From Planctomycetes bacterium UBA4800 (GTDB taxonomy: Bacteria > Planctomycetota > UBA8108 > UBA8890 > UBA8898): a stretch of 6,653 nt of DNA. The first letter of the stretch is position 1. Every line of letters starts with the position of its first letter. The notes beneath the pieces are model-generated. The model searched no databases, was not told where the DNA came from, and worked only from the letters and a program-made list of their open reading frames with translations. The position numbers and the translations under genes were made by a program. The stretch lies in contig DHGK01000190.1 of assembly GCA_002402755.1 (NCBI GenBank), forward strand, positions 1-6,653. Reading direction: 5' to 3'. Positions 1 to 5,716 of the stretch are shown one piece after another.

Positions 1-1
1 C

Positions 2-25
2 CTTTGTGTCTTCGTGTCTTCGTGG
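2..25. repeat. Truncated copy of CTCTGTG-type intergenic repeat (one arm)
   Basis: Three successive 8-base units are visible: CTTTGTGT (2-9), CTTCGTGT (10-17) and CTTCGTGG (18-25). They match in order and phase the right arm of the complete hairpin at 1398-1422 (CTCTGTGTT, CTCCGTGT, CTCTGTGG). The partner arm would lie to the left of the window, so this copy is cut by the window edge. The tract is pyrimidine-rich on the plus strand and lower in GC than the surrounding DNA. It is not coding. Confidence 0.6.
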
Positions 26-72
26 CATCGTCCTTCCGTCTTCCCCGGACTCAGGCGCCGGCGGGCCGCTGC

Positions 73-101
73 TTGCCCTCCCCCCCTGCCCGCGCTACGA
101 T
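73..101 (+). promoter_or_regulatory. Possible sigma70-like promoter of the C45 gene
   Basis: TTGCCC (73-78) and TACGAT (96-101) are separated by exactly 17 bases. Each matches the consensus hexamers at four of six positions. Transcription would begin near 108 and leave a leader of about 17 bases containing the AAAGGAG ribosome site. The match is modest and sigma factor preferences of this organism are unknown, so it is only a candidate. Confidence 0.3.
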
Positions 102-124
102 GGCGGCAGCGAAAGGAGCTTCCC

Positions 125-1282
125 ATGCAGCGATTGCTCGCGTTCTTCGCCATCGTCCTCCTCGCCGCCTCCGCCCCCGCGGCGGAGATCCTCGGCCGCG
201 AAGGGAAGGGCTTCCTCCAGCGCATCGACGGGCTGCTCGTCCTCCACGTGCGCGGGACGCCGTACGAGATGGGCTTCCAGCACGGCAAGCTGCTCGCCGA
301 TCAGGTGCGCGCGCTCGTCGCCACGATGGTCCACCAGGAGGGCGGCCGGGAGATCGCGCTCCCGGGCACGAGCCTCCGGACCACCGTCAAGGACCTGGTC
401 CGCGCGCTCTTCGAGGCGCAGCGGCCGTACTACCGGGCGCGGTTCCTCGAGGAGCTCAAGGGCCTGGCCGACGGCGCCGGCCTGCCGGAAAACGACATCT
501 GCACCGCCAACCACATTCCCGAGCTCTTTCACTGCAGCGGCTTCGCGCTCATGGGCGCGGCCACCGCGGACGGCGAGGTGCTCCACGGCCGCGTGCTGGA
601 CTACGGCACCGACCAGAAGCTCCAGGACCACGCGCTCATCATCATCGCGGCGCCGGACGGCCGCCACGCGTTCGCCAACGTGTCGTTCGCGGGTTTCATC
701 GGCTCGGTGACCGGCCTCAACGCGAAGGGCATCGCGGTCGGCGAGATGGGGGGCGGCGGGCAGCTCTTCTGGGCCGGCGAGCCCATGAGCTTCCTGGTCA
801 GGCGCGTGCTGGAGGAGGCCGCGGATCTGGACGCGGCGCTGGAGATCTTCCGGCGCGGCCCGCGCACGTGCGAGTACTACTACGTGGTGTCGGACGGCAA
901 CGCCAGGCGCGGCGCGGGGCTGGCGACGACGTGGCAGGACTTCGTCGTCATCGACCCGGGGGAATTCCACCCGCGGCTTCCCGAGCCCATCAAGGACTGC
1001 GTGCTGATGTCGGCGGACAAGCGCTACACGGAGCTCGCCGCGCGCGTCAGGGCGGGCTTCGGCTCGTTCGACGCGGAGAAGGCCATCCGGCTCATGGACG
1101 CGCCCGTCGCCATGAAGAGCAATCTGCACAACGCGCTCATGAAGCCGAAGACCGGGGACTTCTGGGCCGCCTACGCGGCGCCGGGCGGCCGCGCCGCGTG
1201 GAACCAGAAGTACGTCCACCTGAATCTGAAGGCGCTGCTCGCCCAGGCCGCCCCCGAGACCGCCGAGGCGGCGCGGCCGTGA
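125..1282 (+). CDS. Exported C45-family autoproteolytic acyltransferase/hydrolase (Ntn fold)
   Basis: The product is 385 aa. I chose the ATG at 125 because AAAGGAG (112-118) lies 6 bases upstream and because the protein then opens with a classic signal peptide (MQRLL, hydrophobic core, APAA, likely cleavage after residue 20). Upstream in-frame codons would only add a basic low-complexity extension. The mature part starts with a substrate-pocket region (GTPYEMGFQHGKLL, 44-57). The family core follows at HCSGFALMG (136-144), where Cys137 should be the nucleophile exposed by self-cleavage. Next come HGRVLDY (154-160), with Arg156 and Asp159 in the places expected for Ntn active-site residues, and GLNAKGIAVGEMGG (197-210) with Asn199. 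Such proteins cleave or transfer acyl groups on amides, as penicillin acyltransferase and bile-salt hydrolase relatives do. The real substrate cannot be read from sequence. The usual GRNLDW is GRVLDY here. It converges on the GH36-like gene, with a repeat hairpin between them. Confidence 0.85.
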   Translation: MQRLLAFFAIVLLAASAPAAEILGREGKGFLQRIDGLLVLHVRGTPYEMGFQHGKLLADQVRALVATMVHQEGGREIALPGTSLRTTVKDLVRALFEAQRPYYRARFLEELKGLADGAGLPENDICTANHIPELFHCSGFALMGAATADGEVLHGRVLDYGTDQKLQDHALIIIAAPDGRHAFANVSFAGFIGSVTGLNAKGIAVGEMGGGGQLFWAGEPMSFLVRRVLEEAADLDAALEIFRRGPRTCEYYYVVSDGNARRGAGLATTWQDFVVIDPGEFHPRLPEPIKDCVLMSADKRYTELAARVRAGFGSFDAEKAIRLMDAPVAMKSNLHNALMKPKTGDFWAAYAAPGGRAAWNQKYVHLNLKALLAQAAPETAEAARP

Positions 1283-1312
1283 ACCGCCGGCCGGGCGACG
1301 CGATTCAGTTCA

Positions 1313-1422
1313 CCACAGAGGAAACAGAGGCCACAGAGAACGAAACGGGAGACGTTGCGCGGCTTTGCGGTCGTTGCCGCCTTCTCTCCGTATTCGTCTC
1401 TGTGTTCTCCGTGTCTCTGTGG
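1313..1422. repeat. CACAGAG/CTCTGTG inverted-repeat element at a convergent junction
   Basis: The left arm reads CCACAGAG (1313-1320), AAACAGAG (1322-1329) and CCACAGAG (1331-1338), then AACGAAACGGGAGA (1339-1352). The right arm reads TCTCCGTATTCGT (1385-1397), CTCTGTGTT (1398-1406), CTCCGTGT (1407-1414) and CTCTGTGG (1415-1422). The arms pair along roughly 40 bases with few mismatches or bulges. Inside the tip, GCGGC (1359-1363) can pair with GCCGC (1376-1380). Each arm is itself a 3-unit array with a period of 8-9 bases. The element fills most of the 165-base gap between two convergent stop codons, so it could act as a two-way terminator. It lacks a clean T-run, so that role is inference. 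I recall similar repeats between genes in several environmental bacterial phyla, from memory only. Confidence 0.8.
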
Positions 1423-1447
1423 TTCTTTCCGCCGTAGTTCCCGCGCG

Positions 1448-3409
1448 CTACAGATCCCACTCGTACAGCTCGGCCGTGTGCGCCGGCAGGCGGCGCTTCA
1501 GCGTCTCGCCCTGCATCTTGATCGTCTCCTCGCTCCAGATCTCGAAGATCTCGCCGCTCGCGGGCAGCCGCGCGCCCTGGTGCGCGCTCACGACGACCTC
1601 GGCCTCCTCGTCGGACCAGTTGAACACGGCCAGGTTCACGCTGCGGTCGTCGACCCGCTGCCAGATGCGCGGCAGCGGCACGACGCCCAGGTCGAGCGGC
1701 ACGGCCGGCGTGTTGCCGGCGCGGTGCAGCGCCTTGCGGATGATCGCCAGGCCCTCGGCCGACAGCGTCGCGATCCGGTCGCCGAGCGTCGCCAGGCCGC
1801 CGCTCATCACGATCCACGTCGCCCACAGCCGCGCCTCGTGGCGCCTGAGCATCGGCCCCTTCTCCCAGCCGTAGCGCTCGTACGGCCCGCCGGCGTTGTC
1901 CCCGGGCCGCAGGCCCTCGGGCTGCGCCGTCTCGGGGCCGCGCACGACCAGGAAGCCCGGATCGTTGAGCCACATGAGCCCGTGCTGGTAGGCCCGGAAC
2001 ATGCCGGAGCGCGCGCACCCGAGCAACGTCGCGAAGTAGGGCCGCGCCGCGGGCCCGACCGACAGCGCATCGCAGAGCCCCGCCACGGGTCCGATGGGCG
2101 CGTGCTTGACGTGCCAGAAGGAGTCCTCGCCGGCGGCGGCGCGTATCGCCAGAATCACGGACCGGAAGCTCTGCTGCACCGATTCGGTGCGGCCGCGGAA
2201 CTTGTACGTCCCGGGCTCGATCTCGCAGCCGCTGAAGTCCGTCGTAAAGTACCGGTAGCCCCAGTCGTACAGCCTCCGCATCGCCGCGTACACGTGGTCG
2301 CGCACGGCGGGCAGCGTGTAGTCGAGCTGTCCGATCTCGGGCTCCTGCTTGTCGGCGCGCCTGAGCACCCAGTCGGGGTGCTTCTCGGCGAAGGCGCTCT
2401 TCGGGCTCACCGCGAGCGGCGCGATCCAGATGCCGGGGATGAACCCCGCGTCGGCGATCCGCGCCGCCAGCGTGTCCATGAGGCTCGGGAAGCGCTCCTG
2501 CGGCTCCCAATCGCCCAGGGCCCGCTGCCACCCCCGGCCGACGATCACGTACTGGATGCTCTCCCTGAGCCACGGCGTTTCCTTGAGAAACGCCAGGTTG
2601 TCCATGATGTCGCTCTCGGACAGCTCCTTGGAGTACCAGTCGCTCGACGTCCACGCGCGGTAGCCGGCCGCCTCGATGCCGCGCCGCCGGCCGCGGTGCA
2701 GCGCCGCGAAGCGCTCCTGCGCGTCGCCCAGCGGCACGCCGCCGCTCACGACCAGGAGATCGGTCTCGACGCACCCGTAGGACGGAATCTCGCAGTTGAA
2801 GTCCGCCATCACGAAGACGTGATCGCCGTCGATCCCCAGGCGGCTGCGCGCCCGGCCGCTCATCAGGCAGCCGGCAAAGAGGCAGTCGCCGCCCGGGACG
2901 AAGAGCGCCGTGAAGTTCCGGCTCACATCGCCCTCGACCTCGTCGCCGGACGGCTCGCCGAAGACGCCGTGCAGGCCCACCGTGCCGCTCGTATGGTCGC
3001 TCTCGCGCAGCATGTACGGCCTGGGCGCCGAGCCGATGGGCGCGATCTTCCTGAGCGGCGCCTTCAGCAGCGTGATGCGCTGGAGCGAGATGACGGCGCT
3101 CTGGAGGTTGCGCACCTGGACCCCGATGCCGACCCACGGGCCCTCCTCGGGAAGGACGAAGTTCACCGTGATCTCCAGGCCGTTCTGGACGTTGCGGGCG
3201 AACAGGCGTGCGCCCCCGCCCGGCAGGGAGTCGTTCGGCAGCGGGGGCGAGAGCTGGACGCCCCTGAGCGGGAAGATGGCGCGGCCGCTCTCCATCTTGA
3301 CCTCGAGCTTGGAGCCGGTGATCCTGACCGGGCCGATCTTGAGGTTGACGGCGCCGCTCGCGCTGATGCTGACGGCCTTCTTGCCCTGTCGGTACACGTT
3401 CTTCGCCAT
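1448..3409 (-). CDS. GH36/melibiase-like (clan GH-D) protein with altered active site
   Basis: The product is 653 aa. The ATG at 3409 is preceded by GGGAG with 5 bases of spacing; the extension to 3532 is basic low-complexity sequence without family features. There is no signal peptide or membrane segment, so it is probably cytoplasmic. The N-terminal half (1-240) looks like the beta-supersandwich of GH36. The barrel follows: RAWTSSDWY (251-259), DIMDNLAFLKE (267-277), FIPGIWIAPLAVSP (323-336), LDYTLPAVRDHVY (362-374), YFTTDF (387-392), APIGPVAGLCDALSVGP (437-453) and LMWLNDPG (478-485). A C-terminal beta domain starts near 580 and ends at the protein terminus. Family members are mostly alpha-galactosidases (EC 3.2.1.22). 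Asp391 fits the nucleophile, but the Lys two residues before it is Thr389. In the motif usually reading R-x-G-x-D, Arg is Ser450 and the acid/base Asp is Ala454. Fold assignment is firm; activity is doubtful. Confidence 0.85.
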   Translation of the reverse strand: MAKNVYRQGKKAVSISASGAVNLKIGPVRITGSKLEVKMESGRAIFPLRGVQLSPPLPNDSLPGGGARLFARNVQNGLEITVNFVLPEEGPWVGIGVQVRNLQSAVISLQRITLLKAPLRKIAPIGSAPRPYMLRESDHTSGTVGLHGVFGEPSGDEVEGDVSRNFTALFVPGGDCLFAGCLMSGRARSRLGIDGDHVFVMADFNCEIPSYGCVETDLLVVSGGVPLGDAQERFAALHRGRRRGIEAAGYRAWTSSDWYSKELSESDIMDNLAFLKETPWLRESIQYVIVGRGWQRALGDWEPQERFPSLMDTLAARIADAGFIPGIWIAPLAVSPKSAFAEKHPDWVLRRADKQEPEIGQLDYTLPAVRDHVYAAMRRLYDWGYRYFTTDFSGCEIEPGTYKFRGRTESVQQSFRSVILAIRAAAGEDSFWHVKHAPIGPVAGLCDALSVGPAARPYFATLLGCARSGMFRAYQHGLMWLNDPGFLVVRGPETAQPEGLRPGDNAGGPYERYGWEKGPMLRRHEARLWATWIVMSGGLATLGDRIATLSAEGLAIIRKALHRAGNTPAVPLDLGVVPLPRIWQRVDDRSVNLAVFNWSDEEAEVVVSAHQGARLPASGEIFEIWSEETIKMQGETLKRRLPAHTAELYEWDL

Positions 3410-3422
3410 TTGCGCTCCCTCC

Positions 3423-3437
3423 CTGCAGTGTCTGCAG
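3423..3437 (-). promoter_or_regulatory. CTGCAG inverted repeat beside the GH36-like ribosome site
   Basis: Two copies of the self-complementary hexamer CTGCAG (3423-3428 and 3432-3437) are separated by 3 bases. They lie directly upstream of the GGGAG ribosome site (3415-3419) on the minus strand. In RNA they could form a 6-bp hairpin next to the translation start, or in DNA a binding site. This may be chance in GC-rich sequence. Confidence 0.25.
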
Positions 3438-3538
3438 CGAATGGGCCGGCGTCCCGGCGCGGCCGGGAGCACGCGTGTGTGCGCGGCAAGGCGCGCGGTG
3501 CGTACCCTCCACGCGCCGCCTGCATCCCGCACGCTCCG

Positions 3539-3553
3539 CCGGTCAAAGACCGG
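3539..3553 (-). repeat. Perfect short inverted repeat in the leader of the GH36-like gene
   Basis: GACCGG and CCGGTC form a perfect 6-bp stem around a 3-base loop (arms 3539-3544 and 3548-3553). On the minus strand it follows directly after the T6 run of the terminator-like hairpin at 3554-3586. A T-run precedes it rather than follows it, so it is not itself an intrinsic terminator on the gene's strand. It could be part of a switching leader structure. Confidence 0.4.
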
Positions 3554-3586
3554 AAAAAACCGCGGATCTCGCGCGCCCTGCCGCGG
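3554..3586 (-). terminator. Intrinsic-terminator-like hairpin between kinase and GH36-like gene
   Basis: On the minus strand CCGCGG (3586-3581) can pair with CCGCGG (3565-3560) around a 15-base loop. Six T residues (3559-3554) follow immediately. An all-G/C stem plus a U-run is the usual signature of factor-independent termination. It lies about 94 bases past the kinase stop and could end that transcript. It also lies just downstream of a promoter-like sequence at 3598-3626, so it could instead attenuate the GH36-like gene. The large loop lowers confidence. Confidence 0.45.
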
Positions 3587-3597
3587 GAATTGTCTGC

Positions 3598-3626
3598 ATT
3601 CTATCCGTAAAGCCGCGTCCTGAAAA
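3598..3626 (-). promoter_or_regulatory. Possible promoter of the GH36-like gene
   Basis: On the minus strand TTTTCA (3626-3621) and TAGAAT (3603-3598) are separated by 17 bases. The -10 hexamer matches consensus at five of six positions and the -35 at four of six. Transcription would start near 3591, giving a leader of about 180 bases that contains the hairpins at 3554-3586, 3539-3553 and 3423-3437. The surrounding patch is noticeably more AT-rich than the flanking sequence. Confidence 0.4.
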
Positions 3627-3679
3627 GGATGAAATCAACTTCCCCGGCCGAGCCGCCCGCCGGGCCGCCGCGCCGCGCC

Positions 3680-5620
3680 CTAGCCGTCCAGCGCTTCCCG
3701 GAGGGTCCGGCCGAGCTGCTCGATCCTGAAGGGCTTCTGCAGGAAGGCATCCGCGCCGCGGTTCTTGAGCTCGCCGGCGGCCTCCTCGGGCTCGTAGCCG
3801 CTGCAGATCATGATGCGCATGCCGGGGCGGGCCTCCCTGAGCATCGGCAGGAGCGCCGCGCCGCCGAGCCCCGGCATGCCGACGTCGAGAATCGCCGCGT
3901 GGATCGGCCCCTCGAAGGTCCGGACGATCTCCAGGGCGCGCTCGCCCGTGGTCGCCGCGAGCACGCGGTAGCCCAACCGCTCGAGCGCCCGCCGGCCGAT
4001 CTCCACGATCGCCGCCTCGTCGTCGATGAAGAGGATCGTCTCGTCGCCGGCGGGGATATCGCCCTCGGCGCGCTTCCTGAGCACGGTGCGCGGCGCATCG
4101 GCGGCCGGGAAGTACGTCTCGAACACCGAGCCCTTGCCGGGCGCGCTCTTGACGTTGAGACAGCCGCCGTGGTTCTTGACGATCCCGTACACGGCGGCAA
4201 GCCCGAGGCCCCGTCCCTGGGTCTTCGTCGTGTAGAACGGCTCGAACACCCGCGCGAGCGTCGGCGGGTCCATGCCGCGGCCGGTGTCCTCGACGGCGAG
4301 ACACACGTGGCGGCCCGGCTTGAGGAATCCGCCGTGAGCGACATCCTCCGGCCGCAGTGCGACGTTGCTCGTCCGGATCGTCACGCGCCCGTTGCCTTCG
4401 ATCGCCTCGCAGGCGTTGATGCAGAGGTTCATGAGCACCTGGTGCATCTGCACCGGGTCGGCCTCCACGTTCCAGAGGTCGGGCGCCAGGCGGCGCTCGA
4501 TGGCGATGCGCGGCGGGAAGGAATGCTCCTGGAGCGCGAGCGTGTCGCCGACCACGTCGTTGAGCGAGATGACCCGGGGCTGGTACTTGCCGCCGCGCGC
4601 GTAGGCGACGAGCAACTGGGCCAGCTCCCCCGCGCGTTCGGCGGCCCTGGCGATCGTCTCGATCTGCGCGCGCGCCTCGGCGTTCCCCTCGAAGGCGGCG
4701 GCCAGAAGCTGCGCGTTCCCGAGCACTCCCGTCATCAGGTTGTTGAAGTCGTGCGCGATGCCGCCGGCGAGCGTCGCCGTCGCCTCCAGCCGCGAGGCGC
4801 TCCGCATGGCCTCCTCGATCGCCTTGCGCTCGGTGATGTCCTCAAGCAGCGTGATGATGCGCACGATCCGGCCCTCCTCGAGGACCGGGATTTTCCGGAC
4901 CTCGAAGACCGCGGCGCGGTCGCCGAGCTGGTGGCGCTCCTCGCTCACGAGCGGCAGCCCGGTGTCGAGCACCTGCCGGTATTCCTCCTCGATGCGCGGC
5001 AGAAGGAAGGGAAACGCCTCCGGTTCCTTCCGGCCCACCGGGTCTTCGTCCCGGCCGGCCTGCAGGCTCCACTGCCTGACGATCTCGTTGACGAACAGGA
5101 CGCGCAGGTCGCGGTCCACGCTCACGACGCCGATCGGAAGGGCATCGATCGTCGTGCGGTAGAGCTTCTCGGAGCGCCGCAGCGCCTCCTCCGCCGCGAC
5201 GCGCTCGGTGATGTCGATGCCCGTCCCGACGACGAGCTTCACCCGGCCGTCCTTGCCGCAGACGGCGCTGTTGGCCCAGGCGATCGTTCGGAGCGTTCCC
5301 GCCTTCGTCTTCCAGTAGTTGACGTGCCGGCTCGGGAAACGGCCCGCGCGCAGATCCCCGAACACGCGCTTGACGGCCGGGATCTCCTCCGGGACGACCA
5401 GCGTGTCCCAGAGAGGCTTGCCCAGCACCTCCTCGTTCTCGTAGCCCGTCACCCGCCGGCACACGTGGTTGAACGAGACGATCCGCCCCTTGCGGTCGAG
5501 GATCACGAGGAGCGCGTCGACCGTATCGAGGATCGCCGCGGCGAGCTCGGGAGTCTTGTCGAAGACCTCGATCCTCTCCGGCTCCGTGTCGCGCGTGTCA
5601 TCCTGTGAATGGTTATCCAT
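3680..5620 (-). CDS. Soluble hybrid sensor histidine kinase (PAS-PAS-HisKA-HATPase-REC)
   Basis: The product is 646 aa. The ATG at 5620 is preceded by AAGGG with 8 bases of spacing. The longer frame starts with GTG at 5689, which falls upstream of the likely transcription start, so it is less credible. A first PAS/PAC unit spans about 25-140 (FNHVCRRVTGYENEEVLGKPLW; ends GTGIDITER). A second spans about 152-265 (ends LLEDITERK). The HisKA domain has GGIAHDFNN with the phospho-accepting His290. The ATPase domain carries the N box around Asn398/Asn402, DTGRGM (445-450), FEPFYTTK (459-466) and GRGLGLA (469-475). The C-terminal receiver starts near 528, with Asp533/Asp534, phosphoacceptor Asp579, Ser607 and Lys629. 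All catalytic residues are present, so it should autophosphorylate and pass phosphate to its own receiver. There is no membrane segment or DNA-binding output domain, so it senses a cytoplasmic cue and needs an unseen partner. No heme or flavin ligand is evident. Confidence 0.93.
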   Translation of the reverse strand: MDNHSQDDTRDTEPERIEVFDKTPELAAAILDTVDALLVILDRKGRIVSFNHVCRRVTGYENEEVLGKPLWDTLVVPEEIPAVKRVFGDLRAGRFPSRHVNYWKTKAGTLRTIAWANSAVCGKDGRVKLVVGTGIDITERVAAEEALRRSEKLYRTTIDALPIGVVSVDRDLRVLFVNEIVRQWSLQAGRDEDPVGRKEPEAFPFLLPRIEEEYRQVLDTGLPLVSEERHQLGDRAAVFEVRKIPVLEEGRIVRIITLLEDITERKAIEEAMRSASRLEATATLAGGIAHDFNNLMTGVLGNAQLLAAAFEGNAEARAQIETIARAAERAGELAQLLVAYARGGKYQPRVISLNDVVGDTLALQEHSFPPRIAIERRLAPDLWNVEADPVQMHQVLMNLCINACEAIEGNGRVTIRTSNVALRPEDVAHGGFLKPGRHVCLAVEDTGRGMDPPTLARVFEPFYTTKTQGRGLGLAAVYGIVKNHGGCLNVKSAPGKGSVFETYFPAADAPRTVLRKRAEGDIPAGDETILFIDDEAAIVEIGRRALERLGYRVLAATTGERALEIVRTFEGPIHAAILDVGMPGLGGAALLPMLREARPGMRIMICSGYEPEEAAGELKNRGADAFLQKPFRIEQLGRTLREALDG

Positions 5621-5646
5621 GCACCACGCCCTTGCGGGTGAACCGC

Positions 5647-5666
5647 AGAACACATGAACATGTTCT
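5647..5666 (-). promoter_or_regulatory. Palindromic operator-like site at the start of the kinase transcript
   Basis: GAACATGTTC (5656-5665) is a perfect 10-bp palindrome. Around it AGAACA (5647-5652) and TGTTCT (5661-5666) form a second inverted pair with 8 bases between. The site lies just downstream of the transcription start predicted from the promoter at 5678-5706 and before the AAGGG ribosome site, where a repressor would block initiation. It resembles GAAC-GTTC boxes of LexA type but with a 2-base rather than 4-base spacer, so I do not assign a regulator. Confidence 0.4.
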
Positions 5667-5677
5667 AATCCTACGTC

Positions 5678-5706
5678 ATTGTACTGCACCCGGGCGGAAA
5701 AGACAA
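5678..5706 (-). promoter_or_regulatory. Likely sigma70-type promoter of the hybrid kinase gene
   Basis: On the minus strand TTGTCT (5706-5701) and TACAAT (5683-5678) are separated by 17 bases. The -10 matches consensus at five of six positions and the -35 at four of six. Transcription should start near 5671, giving a leader of about 50 bases. The promoter lies in the short gap after the HAD gene stop (5717-5719), so the kinase can be expressed independently of the upstream gene. Confidence 0.5.
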
Positions 5707-5716
5707 TGAACCGAGG

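Noticed and set aside
1313..1422. CRISPR-like array
   Set aside because: Units are only 8-9 bases without spacers and the two halves are inverted, so this is not a CRISPR.
4..1437. A 477-codon plus-strand open frame over the C45 gene in another phase
   Set aside because: It is low-complexity and Arg/Pro/Gly-rich, and it reads through the repeat hairpin; the C45 frame has a signal peptide, ribosome site and catalytic motifs.
1305..3512. A 735-codon minus-strand open frame in another phase of the GH36-like gene
   Set aside because: It is a same-strand shadow rich in Arg and Gly that also runs through the intergenic repeat; no motif supports it.
3410..3532. N-terminal extension of the GH36-like protein to 3532
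   Set aside because: The 41 extra residues are basic low-complexity sequence; ATG 3409 has a close GGGAG and begins a sensible domain.
1355..3610. A 751-codon plus-strand open frame opposite the GH36-like gene
   Set aside because: Its product is rich in Arg, Ala, His and Pro with no recognisable motif, while the opposite strand has many conserved GH36 motifs and a ribosome site. It is a by-product of GC-rich third positions.
3629..5608. A 659-codon plus-strand open frame opposite the hybrid kinase
   Set aside because: It is an Arg/Asp/Leu-rich low-complexity translation without domains; the minus-strand kinase explains the region fully.
5656..5665. LexA SOS box
   Set aside because: The GAAC and GTTC halves are 2 bases apart, not the 4 of the Bacillus-type box, and the downstream gene is a sensor kinase rather than a DNA repair gene; kept only as an unassigned palindrome.
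5621..5689. N-terminal extension of the kinase to a GTG at 5689
   Set aside because: That codon lies upstream of the predicted transcription start and overlaps the promoter; the added 23 residues show no domain, whereas ATG 5620 has AAGGG at proper distance.
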